Origin: Sthenelais limicola
Lineage: Eukaryota > Annelida > Polychaeta > Phyllodocida > Sigalionidae
DNA: 64,000 nt
Assembly (NCBI GenBank): GCA_942159475.1
Contig: OW804095.1
Coordinates: 146,114,314 to 146,178,313 of the forward strand
Direction: 5' to 3'
The position numbers were made by a program, and so were the translations under genes. Position 1 is the first letter of the stretch. Every line of letters begins with the position of its first letter. Below, piece by piece: positions 11,157 through 20,805 of the stretch. Below the pieces are notes generated by a model that saw only the letters and a list, made by a program, of their open reading frames with translations, was not told where the DNA came from and made no database searches.

Positions 11157-11500
11157 AGGGGACTTGCATAGCCGCCATTTTGAATCTTGATTTGCATGGA
11201 ATTATGGGACTAATGGTACAGTCTAAAATCAATAGAAAATAGGCCATGTTCAGTATGGAATATTTATCAATGCTCTAATGTCAATATTCATGTGTAATAC
11301 ATGTTTCCATGACACACGTCCCCATATTTCCCATCATGCATTTGGTTTTGAGAGATCTTTTATATAAGGTCTAATATTGGTGAAAACATTCTTGCAATTT
11401 TCGATAAAAATGTTGCTAAATGGTTGTACCTCAGATTTCAACAGAATCCATCCCATGATGCACTTTAACAGACATGCGCAGTGGCACATGCAAATCCCCT
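11157..11500 (+). mobile_element. MITE family B, copy 2
   Basis: 344 bp, termini AGGGGACTTGCAT and ATGCAAATCCCCT, flanked by AT on both sides. The interior contains GCCGCCATTTTGAATCTTGA near the left end and ACATGCGCAGTG near the right. It lies just after a G-run at 11130-11148. No coding capacity. Confidence 0.92.
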
Positions 11501-11884
11501 ATTACCTCTACTGGGTTCAGAGGCGGAGACGGTTGACTGGTCCACTCCCTCAGGGGACACTACTGAACAAGGTAAGTCAAACTATGGCCGCACTATAGGG
11601 CCTGCACGAAATGTGGTTGGACAAAGTCTGCAGATTGTGATGTTACCTGCCAGATCATGTAGTAGACTAAGCGGTAGATTGCTGATCAATGCACAGTGGG
11701 AAATACTTGTAATTCATTGAATTGAAGGTTATCCATTAAAGTATAGGACCTGGAAGTACATTTATCCTATCACTAATGTGTGCACCGTAAATATAATATC
11801 CCAAAGGCATTTCACTTTGAAAATACGTGAGGCCACCGAATGGAACTACTAGAAACGGTTTTTTTCATTAAAGAGCATAATTAA

Positions 11885-11994
11885 AGGGCCTTGTCCACTA
11901 AGCCGATTCTCATTCAATTCTCACAGAATTTAGTGGGAAAGAGTCCTCTGCGGTGCAAAATCGCATGAAAATCGGCTAAGTGGACTAAGTGCCT
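11885..11994. mobile_element. MITE family H, copy 1
   Basis: 110-bp element whose ends AGGGCCTTGTCCACTAAGCC and GGCTAAGTGGACTAAGTGCC are inverted repeats. Flanked by TAA on both sides. Small size and a TAA/TTA target fit PIF/Harbinger-type MITEs. The second copy is at 50928. Confidence 0.82.
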
Positions 11995-12315
11995 TAAGGC
12001 AATATGGAAATGGTAGTACATAGGAGCTACCCTAGAAGGATCTACTTTTGCATACAGGCAAATACTATATTAAATATTATATTCAGAATTGATAAACTAA
12101 ATATGTTAAATAACCTTACAGATGTATTGTAAAATTCATAAACTTGATTAGGGAAAGTAGGTCAACAACCAAAATAACCGTTTTGCTAAATAGCTTCATC
12201 ATACCAGTAGAAATATCATAGCAGGGTTTTTATGGCAAGAAGCTATAAGTGAAGACATGGCCGGCGCCTGTAGTCAAAAGAAGGGCGGGTGAAATATGTA
12301 CGTATGTAAGTATGT

Positions 12316-12550
12316 GGGTCAGTTTTTGCAGAAAATGTACAATTCAACTTCGCCAATCTTCTCAAATAACCCAAATTTCAGACGAAAATAAAGTTCAAAA
12401 TACAGTTCAACCTAACAAAACAGATTGCTAGAATCAATGCAATGCCGAATATTCTCGAATTTACCTAGTATTGACCAATTTTCAGTCGAATTTTTCAGAT
12501 TTACTAAATGTGTACAGCTGCCAATTGTACACTTTCTGGAAATCTGACAC
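12316..12550 (-). mobile_element. MITE family A, copy 6 (I)
   Basis: Full length with TSD ATGT. Terminal changes: CAGTTTTTG on the left and CTGACAC on the right. Confidence 0.94.
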
Positions 12551-12961
12551 ATGTATGCTTATGTCTGCAAACCGATAGGGACGTCAACTACTTACAGGTG
12601 CACAGTGGCCAGGTGATAATGGGGTTTGGGGCCATCCTTAATGGGCTAATAGCCGCTATACCCATCATGTACGTCAAACCTTTTGTTTGCTTGTCAGTTT
12701 TATTTTTTGCTCCATACCAACCCAAGATGTTTCCAGTTCAGTTTCATCTAGGTGGTCTCTATTGGATGGGGAAGTATATTACCATCTTTTTTAGGCGAGT
12801 CTTATCAATCAATCAATCAATCCTAAGATAAACCACTTTTTTAGTAATTCCATGGCGATGAATCTACCATTGCACCTTTTAATTAATCAACTGTCCGAGT
12901 AAATACGTAGCTGAAACCACAACAGGGCTTCCTGGTGGAAGATAATGTTTCTAGTATGAAG

Positions 12962-13106
12962 TTATTATAGCAAATAGCCCGATGGAGGGTTCAAACTGAT
13001 CGAGACACAGTCATAAAACCGGACGAACCCCGAAGGGGTGAGTCCGGTTTTATGACTGTGTCGAGATCAGTTTGAACCCGAACAGAGGGCCATTTGCTAT
13101 TTATTA
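12962..13106. mobile_element. G: 145-bp near-perfect palindrome
   Basis: The arms pair almost throughout: ATAGCAAATAGCCC outside, GGTTCAAACTGATC, then CACAGTCATAAAACCGGAC, around a short GAAG-centred loop. The complementary arm runs 13038-13106. The downstream 13170-13330 stretch has a CCAAT-type box, a GACGTCAT and two CACGTG words, possibly part of a larger element. Confidence 0.85.
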
Positions 13107-13662
13107 CACACTATTTGGATGTTAAAAAATAAATTTAACTTGTTTAGCTCGAGGAGGCTTCATTCACCGCAATTTGTAGGCTAGGTTACGCGGTCGGGAC
13201 GACGTCATCTGGCCTACGCTGCACCAATCAAATTGCGTCTTTGGCCGAACGGCACACGTGAGCGGTTCGTATCAACCGAACGGCACCCCCAAACGGCACC
13301 TTTCTAACTGCTCACGTGTGTAATAATGCCTTAAAGTACATAAGAGCACTAAGTTCACATATAGGCCTATATATAAGTGAATGGTAATAACTAACATGTG
13401 TATAGCGCCCTGCAATGTTAGCTTTATTATGCAGATTTAAAGGCATAATAGTAGGTTTGCAATGTAGCATATTTAAGTCGCTTGAGACTTCAATGCTGAA
13501 ATTGATTTTATTGCACAGAAAATTCCGCCAGGGTCCAAGGGTTTAGGAAATCATAAGTGCCATTACTTTAGCCTTTTAGGTGACACCAGGGGGCGTTTGT
13601 ACCCATTCTTTCACATTTTGCACCCTGACATATTTATTATTTCAAATACAGCTTTGTGTATA

Positions 13663-13881
13663 CAGACATGGCGAAAGCTGCCGGACCGCGGTCCTTGACC
13701 GTTGAAAGACATGTGGGACCGGTGAAACTTAAGTATCACTGGTCCGACTGTCTGTTGAAAAATTTGTAGGAAACAATGGATAAACATTTGAAGGACTGGT
13801 GAAAACTATGGAGGTCCGGTGAAAGATCATTTTCACCGGCTCGACTGTCTGGTGAAAGTTCTAAAGTTTTCGCCATGTCTG
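13663..13881. mobile_element. MITE family T
   Basis: 219-bp element with inverted termini CAGACATGGCGAAA and TTTCGCCATGTCTG and a perfect 6-bp flanking duplication TGTATA. The interior is itself repetitive, with GGTGAAA and GGTCCG words on both strands. Single copy in this window. Confidence 0.8.
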
Positions 13882-14245
13882 TGTATATTAGATTGATTAA
13901 AGTACATAAAAAATCCTTCTCAAATCTGTATCATATAATGCAATAGCGTATTTAGGTGATTTTTTTTGATTTTTCAAATATTCATCCTTTTGCTCAAATT
14001 CTCGTTTAATTGGCATAAACCCTCAAATAGCCACTCCTTACTCAAAACAGTGCATCTGACAACTATATAAGTCAATATTAACGGTCTTGTAGAGTGTAAA
14101 AAGAGCTTTCATTTAGAATATTTCTAGTCATTTAATGAAAAACTCTTCTATTTTTATCAATTTCTTTAAAAGAAATTGTGCTATGCTTATTACCAATGGC
14201 CTTAGCCTTAGACCCATTAATACTTTGGCCCACGGGCGGCCATAT

Positions 14246-14480
14246 GGGTCAGATTTTCAGAAAATGTACAATTGTCAGCTTTACAAATTTGGTAACTTCT
14301 GCTAAATTAGACTGTTATATTATACATGCTTTGTATATCTGAGTAATTATGGCATCGTGATGATTAAAACCATCTGTTCCTTCATGTTAAACTGCATTTT
14401 GAACGTAATCTTTCTCTTAGATTCGGATTATTTGAGAGGATTGGGGAAGGTGAATTGTACATGTTCACAAAATCCGACCC
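14246..14480 (+). mobile_element. MITE family A, copy 7 (III)
   Basis: One of two copies of the rare subfamily III: TTGTCAGCTTTACAAATTTG at the left, GATTCGGATTATTTGAGAGG at the right, right terminus TCCGACCC. TSD ATAT. Confidence 0.94.
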
Positions 14481-14774
14481 ATATACAACATGTAAGTTTT
14501 TACTCTTAGTCGTCGTATAGCAAACCCTTAACTACACCTAAAGCATTGCTAGCAGGTTTAAGGACATAAAGAGAAAAGGGACAGGTGAGTAGAGAGAGAG
14601 GTGAGGGGTTACGGGGAAGTGGGCAGCAGCCTACATAATGTCAACCCGACGTGAGGATAACTTTCCTCTATTAACCCAGATGTTCGACCTGCAGCGGGGA
14701 GAGAGGCAACCTGCCGCTGGGAGAGGGCCAGACATTCCTAACGTTAGCCGATCTGTTTGTAACTACCAGTAAGT

Positions 14775-15009
14775 GGGTAGGATTTTCAGAAAATGTACAA
14801 TTTACCTTCAGCAATCCTCTCAAATAACCCAAATTTCAGACAAAAATAAGATTCAAAACTCAGTTCAATCTAACCAGACAGATTGCTAGAATCAATGCAA
14901 TGTTAAATATACTCGAATTTACCTAGTATTGACCAAACTGCAGCCTAATTTAGCAGAATTGACTAAATGTGTACAGCTGCCAATTGTACGTTTTCTGAAA
15001 ATCTGACCC
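14775..15009 (-). mobile_element. MITE family A, copy 8 (I)
   Basis: Full length with TSD AAGT. One terminal substitution (GGGTAGG). Confidence 0.95.
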
Positions 15010-15288
15010 AAGTGAGAGTTCAAGGCAACACAGTCGCTTTCAAATCCTATTGACTGCAGCCATTACCTCGTGGGCTGCTTTAGTACTGCTATTATCATTA
15101 CTGATGAGGAGGTGGGGTTGGAGCCACAACGTGTGTACACCGCCCAACACGATGGACTATTTATTACTATTAATAAGACTGATATCATACCATTGCAATT
15201 CTTAACTAATCTCACAGAAATAGGTAAATCGTGGGTAACTATCGTAAGTGTTTTCTAGACTTTGTACTTTTAGTTCTTAGTAATGTTA

Positions 15289-15335
15289 TCGATCATTTCT
15301 TCTTTTTTTTGTTATCGATCATTTCTTTATATATT
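15289..15335. repeat. short tandem duplication
   Basis: TTATCGATCATTTCTT occurs twice about 25 bp apart, separated by a T run. Confidence 0.7.
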
Positions 15336-15761
15336 TTTTTTCCATTATTATGGAAGGTTTATCCAGCGAAACATATACATATAGTAATATAAATCAAGAA
15401 GAGGACAATTTCGTTCTCCACTGGAGGTCTTCCGAGTAGCCCTTTTTAAAATAAACATCAGTAATAATTTTTAATTCATTTAGTTATCCAGGCAGGTTAC
15501 ATTTTTAAGGTGTGTTTAAAATTCACATAACCCCAGATGACCCTAAAGTGGTCTTCCACTGGTGCCTGGTTCACGACTCAGAAATGCGGCCAACTATTAC
15601 TCACAATGTTCAACTAGGATTCATTTCACCCAAACAAAACAAAACCTAACAACGATGTAGCAATTTGTGCAAACAGCAAAGAATGGAACTAGGGTTACAT
15701 TGTGGTTTAACTATCTATCCCAGGGACCTTATAATCTTTTCACTTTTATTTTTAATAATTG

Positions 15762-15793
15762 CTTGATAAAGGCCTCCTGTTGGCCGAAACGTT
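15762..15793 (+). ncRNA. degenerate hammerhead-like motif
   Basis: TTGATAAAGGCC, a 7-nt loop, then GGCCGAAACG. The arrangement matches the motif at 9022-9053 (core, GGCC/GGCC stem, GAAAC). Two core positions deviate (TTGATAA instead of CTGATGA), so it is probably inactive. Confidence 0.3.
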
Positions 15794-15888
15794 GGACCCC
15801 AATACACACAAACCGCTACCAACTTACTCTAGTCCCTATCGTCCTTGTTTATGGCTAATACCACCTCCCTAGATTTTATTCTTAATTC

Positions 15889-15999
15889 TTCAAAATTAAC
15901 AAGCATTTTTCTGCTGGGTAAAGCAAAATTCCTTTGGTATGCTGTAGGTATTGATATAATTGTCCATCAGGATTATACCAATACTCTGTAAGTAAGGCT
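15889..15999 (-). CDS. possible 3' exon or relic of unknown gene
   Basis: The minus strand has a short open frame reading ...TEYWYNPDGQLYQYLQHT... and then a stop near 15889. It is preceded by TTACTTACAG, a plausible splice acceptor. About 36 residues can be read. The composition (Tyr, Trp, Asn-Pro-Asp-Gly) looks more protein-like than the surrounding frames. I do not recognise the family, and it could be chance or a retroelement relic. Confidence 0.2.
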
Positions 16000-16390
16000 A
16001 TTTACGAATATAACTTTAGCCCTGAAGTTCCCTACAAATACCGTCTACATACATTAGGAAGGAAGTTAGCTAACCGTGATATTCTGTGAAAGAGGAACTT
16101 TGAATAATGCAGAATGCATATGTTGGCAAACAACCTGTTGCCTAGCAACCGATAACAGAGTGACCGGAACTGCTCAAGGACATTCAGCAAGGGCGCAGAT
16201 CCATTGACCTCAACATCACGTGGTTTCCGGTTACATTGCCCACGAGACAGTTGCAATGAGGCGCGAGTTTTCACGAGTTTTCATGAGGTCAGGGACAGGT
16301 TGGAATGTACGAACCCACAACTCACAACTCCAACCATAAAATAAGGCCTTTCAAGGATAACTTTTTACATAACCATCAATTTCATACACT

Positions 16391-17165
16391 GTTGAGTTAA
16401 TACAGATACACTGCAAAGGGTGTGTATTTACCTCGTTTTGGGCTCTGTAAGTATATTATGGCACCTGGACGATTGAAGGATAAGACTGAAATGTTGTTTT
16501 CTGTTTAAAGACGAGAGATAAATCATTTCCCGAGTCCATGTAAAGAGTATTAATACTGATAATTCTTCCTTAGCTATATATGTGGATTTATTTTGCTACG
16601 TCACATAATTGAATTGTATTTGCGCTGGGAGAAAGATTATTCAATAAAGTATTTGTCATCTGGTTCTTAGACTAACATAACTAGCAAGTTCAAAAAAAAA
16701 ATTAGTTGAGTTACAACAGGTAAACTGCAAAGGGTGTGATAATGTACCTAGTTTATGGTACTGTAAGTGGCACCAAGACGATTGAAGGATAATACTGAAA
16801 TGTATTATCTATTATTGTTCTATGTTAAAAGACGAGAGATCATTTCCCAAGTCCATGTAACGAGTATTGATATTGACAATGCGTCCATAGCTATATGTGG
16901 ATTTATTTTGCTACACCATATACAGTGGAACCTGGCATACAGACCACCTCTCTGTAGAGACCACCCCTCTATTAAGACCAGTTTCTCTCAGTCCCGAGTT
17001 GCTTTTCTCTTATTAGATTAGCCCCTCTAATGAGACCACCTCGCTATTAGCATCAGTTTCTCTCAGTCCCAAGGGTGGTCTCAATAGAGAGGTTCCACTG
17101 TATTTGAATTGTATTTGCGCTGGGAACGATTATTCAATAATGACATTTGGTTCTCACTTTAATCT
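16391..17165. repeat. about 314-bp tandem duplication, second copy interrupted by MITE I
   Basis: Copy one (about 16391-16672) and copy two (about 16704-17165) share CTGCAAAGGGTGTG, GACGATTGAAGGATAA, AAGACGAGAGAT, TGTGGATTTATTTTGCTAC and TTGAATTGTATTTGCGCTGG in the same order. Copy two alone carries the 178-bp element I, so copy one is its empty site. Confidence 0.85.
16923..17100. mobile_element. MITE family I, Tigger/pogo-like
   Basis: 178 bp, termini CAGTGGAACC and GGTTCCACTG, flanked by TA on both sides. The interior repeats GAGACCACC-type words. CAGTGGAACC termini with TA duplication are typical of Tigger/pogo (Tc1/mariner superfamily) non-autonomous elements. Confidence 0.88.
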
Positions 17166-17261
17166 GACTTTGGTACAACCTTAGAGAGAGCAAAAGAGAC
17201 TCTAAGGTTCAACCAAATGCAGTTTATAACAATGTCTTTTTTTATAAACGAGGACATCCCA

Positions 17262-19492
17262 TTTATATATATATATATAAGAAACTTTATTTCCATTTTG
17301 TTATACAGACAGTGATAAAAGTTTTCTACATGGAAATCGGTTTTTGTTCTCTGTCCCTGACAGCTCTTCCGAACAAACCTTCTGTAACTACATTTCTAAC
17401 TACATGTTTATAGAAAAAATAAAACAAAATATTACGACTCTTGTACAGTGTACAAAATTTCACTCCACTTTTGGAGGGCTAAGTGCCCTTGCAGTTTGTA
17501 CAGTTTTTGGACCAGGACTTACACACCTGCTTTTGGTTTTGAGGCTTATAGCCTCTTGCCCACCTATATGCAAATAAATGTGTAGTACAGTAAAGACAAA
17601 ATATACATAAATAAAAAGTAAATAAAGAGTACAGGAAACGCCAGAGGAGGGTGAAGGAGGGCGACCCAGGCTTTCTTAATCTTAATCCTCTAACACATAT
17701 CCTCTTAGGAAGGTTCTGAATTCCTTCATACTATATGATTTAACCTCATTTGCGATGCTGTTCCAAAGTATTGGTCCTCTGTATATCAGAGATCTTTTTA
17801 TTATATCATTTTTGGGATTAGGCACTTTTAGGTTTTTCCCTGAAGTTAAATTCCGAAGATTAATTTTTCTCCGGTCTAAATTTTCTTCATTGTTGCTCAT
17901 ATTGTAGGCATATTCTAATAAATGTGATTCTCTCTTCTTGGCAAGTAGAGGTATTTCTAACTCTTTATGGAGCTGATTTACATTTGTCCTTTTGTTTAGA
18001 CCTTCTGATATCCTTAAAGCTGTGTTCTGTAATGTTTGTAATTGGTTTAAAATGTACTTTGGGGCAGCATCATACAGTGTGTCCCCATACTCGATGATAG
18101 GGCTGATAGCTACTTTATACAGCATTCTTATGGTACTTGGTGTAGCAAACGGCCTTAACTTTGTTAGGTGGTGTATCTTATTTTTGGCTTTTGTTATCTT
18201 ATTCTGCAAGTGTGCTGAGAATGTTAGGTTCTCATCAATTGTTACTCCCAAATAGGTATACCTAATGGTTCTTTTGATTTCTTCTGTTCCTATATAAATT
18301 CTCATTGGATTTTCCTCCACTTTTCTTTTCGATTGTGTTACCGCCATTACATTGCTTTTACCTACATTTAACGATATTTTGTTTGTTCGACACCAAATAT
18401 CAATATTCATCAGATCCTCATGTAAGTTTCGTTCTGCTACTTTTATGTCCTTATGTGCTGTATAAATTACTGTATCATCTGCAAACATCTGTATTTTACA
18501 TCTCTCTATAACTCTATGGATGTCATCTATGTAGATCAAGAACAAGAGCGGTCCAAGGGTTGTGCCCTGGGGCACCCCACACGTTACCGTTCTCTCCCCT
18601 GAAAGGCACCCATTTGTGCTAACCCTCTGTTTTCTATTTTCCAGATAATTACCAAACCAATCTAGTGCTTGTGGTCCGATGCCTAATATTGACATTTTGC
18701 TTAATAGTATTGAGTGGTTTACTGTATCAAATGCTTTTTTGAAATCCAAAAAAGCCAGATGCGGCTTCTCACTATTGTTTAAATTATGATAGATTGTGGT
18801 CATCCAATGATTTACCAGGTCTAAATCCAAATTGATTTTTGTATAGCTTTTTTTTGGACTCAAGATAAACTGATAATTGAGATTGGATAACTCTTTCTAA
18901 TATCTTAGCTGGAAATTTAATTACACTGATTGGTCTGTAGTTGGTGGCCTCCAATTTTGATCCACTTTTATATAGTGGTGTTACAGTGGCTTCTTTGAAT
19001 TGTTGGGGGAATTTTTGTGATCTTATTGAGATATTACAGAGGTGGGTGAAGTGGTAAGATAGAGCAATAAAGCATGGTTTTAATATTCTTGTGGGTAAGT
19101 GTGTGATACCAGAAGCTTTTTGTATACTTGATTTCATTATTTCTTTTACTACATCAGCCTGAGTCACCTCCCTAAACACAAACTTCTCTCCCTCTCCTGC
19201 CAATTCCTGTTTACACAGTTCCTTTAACATTGTCTCCTCCCTTGAGTTTGGGGGGCATATTGATTGTGCAAGGTTCAAGCCAATATCTGTGAAAAAGTTG
19301 TTAAACACCTCAGAGACCTGCTTGTCCTCTACTATATCACCTTTGTGGTTTGTCCTAATGACATTATTTTGTTTTATTTTCTCCGGGGTCAATAAGGGCT
19401 TAATAATCTCCCAAAATTTCTGACTGTCACCTTTGGCTTTTCTTAGTTCATTTCTCAGATGTTGGTTTTTCATTTGTTGCTTAGCACTAGAT
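17262..19492 (-). mobile_element. 5'-truncated non-LTR (CR1/Jockey-type) LINE
   Basis: Minus-sense element. The coding relic (17682-19492) is followed by a 3' UTR with AATAAA (about 17282) and a (TA)n tail (17262-17279). The 5' end is lost where a family E MITE abuts it (19493), and no endonuclease domain remains. No TSD identified. Confidence 0.85.
17682..19492 (-). pseudogene. LINE reverse transcriptase, frameshifted
   Basis: Two overlapping minus frames form one broken reverse transcriptase. The upstream frame (18784-19473) has the finger region with NYRPISV and ends after QFGFRPG. The downstream frame (17682-18863, 393 aa) carries motif A, LDFKKAFD (residues 39-46), GVPQG (96-100) and FADD (127-130), where the catalytic aspartates are intact. 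It then has a thumb (YLGVTIDENLTF) and a C-terminal GPILWNSI block typical of this class. A frameshift lies in the 18784-18863 overlap. It is non-functional without the shift repaired, and the endonuclease and ORF1 are missing. CR1 versus Jockey cannot be settled by eye. Confidence 0.93.
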
Positions 19493-19720
19493 TAGGGAGG
19501 TTCTGCAAGCAAACCTCAACCTCAATTACGTAACCGTACCCGTATCTTTTGTGTGAATTACGTTGCATTTTCATGTATGAAAAATAAATTATGAGATGAA
19601 AAATTTTGCTTGATATGTTACGTTACGTTTTCGTCGACATGTTTGGCTGAACCTCTTTCTTCCTTATAATGTACGTGTGTATATTAGAGACGTAAAGGTT
19701 AAACCTGCTGAACCTCCCTA
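19493..19720. mobile_element. MITE family E, copy 1
   Basis: 228 bp with inverted termini TAGGGAGGTTCTGCA and TGCTGAACCTCCCTA. The interior has CAATTACGTAACCGTA and TGATATGTTACGTTACG. TA at both ends may be the TSD. It abuts the 5' break of the LINE. The second copy is at 60437. Confidence 0.85.
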
Positions 19721-19787
19721 TTATATGTGTGTTGTCCATACGCTAATGTTACCCGAGGATGCTAAGGCTACCCTTCTCCATAAACTA

Positions 19788-20308
19788 AGCAGAACTTGAA
19801 AGCATGCATTTGCCAATGGCCTGGGCCTTGTTTCATAATCAGGGACATAGGAATTAAGTAGAAAAACATCCAATTTGGAACAAATTCCGTTTTATAATCA
19901 AAGTTGAGACATAACACATTCACAAGCAACTTTGAGGATATTCGCAGCCCATGTCATCTCCCTGTCTGCTATTAGTTATTACGTAATAAGACAAACATGC
20001 ACTGCCAGTCCATTGTCCACCCTTGCCTGGTCATGGTTAGATGCACACTATTGTGCTGCGAAGTGCTGCAACGATGGGCATGTGGATGTGTGAATGTCTC
20101 ATATTATGAAATGCCAGGCTGGGACATTCTTTGTAACATTTGACCACCATTCGCAAATTTTCCAAATAAATCTCCCCAAGTCTCCTTCATTATGAAACAA
20201 CGCCCAGACCTTCAGCCTCGGCTATTTAGTTGAAGAATTTCTAGCAGAACTTAAAAGCATGCATTTGCCAATGGCCAGACCTTCTACCTCGGCTATTTAG
20301 TTGAAGAA
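19788..20308. repeat. 68-bp tandem duplication, first copy interrupted by W
   Basis: AGCAGAACTTGAAAGCATGC...CCAATGGCC is followed by CTCGGCTATTTAGTTGAAGA. The first copy is split by element W at 19822-20206. The second copy (20241-20308) is intact, giving an internal empty site. Confidence 0.88.
19822..20206. mobile_element. MITE family W
   Basis: About 385 bp, inverted termini TGGGCCTTGTTTCATAATCA and its near complement ending ATTATGAAACAACGCCCA. The exact boundaries and TSD are ambiguous by 1-3 bp even with the empty site. Single copy here. Confidence 0.8.
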
Positions 20309-20575
20309 TTCCTTCCAACCAACAGTCCCCACCCCACCCCGTCCTCCTAATTAAGTCTCGCGCTCCTAAAACTGAGGAACCACCAAGGAATATCGCCATA
20401 CATTTACATGTTCAACCAGGAGGAGTTCAGTTCAAGTTTATCAAAACAAGCCATAAATTAGCTCTTGATAGAAGTCCAGTTATATGCATGTGGTCACTTC
20501 CACCATCTGTGTCTCTGCTATAACTCTTCCCCACCAAGCACTTAAGGACAAATCTTCCCTATCTATATTATATGA

Positions 20576-20801
20576 GGGTCAGATTTTCAGAAAAAGTACA
20601 ATTCAACTTCGCCAATCTTCTGAAATAACCCAAATTTTAGACGAAAATAAAGTTCAAAAGACAGTTCAACCTAACCAAACAGATTGCTAGAATCAATGCA
20701 ATGCCGAAATATACTCGAATTTACCTAGTATTGACCAAATTGCAGCCTAATTTACTAAAGGTTTACAGCTGCCAATTGTACATTTTCTGAAACTCTGTCC
20801 C
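20576..20801 (-). mobile_element. MITE family A, copy 9 (I)
   Basis: Slightly short (226 bp), with a small deletion near ATTTACTAAAGG and a decayed right terminus (CTGTCCC). Flanks ATGA and ATAT do not match. Confidence 0.92.
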
Positions 20802-20805
20802 ATAT

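Noticed and set aside
17992..18511. Plus-strand frames opposite the LINE
   Set aside because: Shadow frames antisense to the reverse transcriptase relic.
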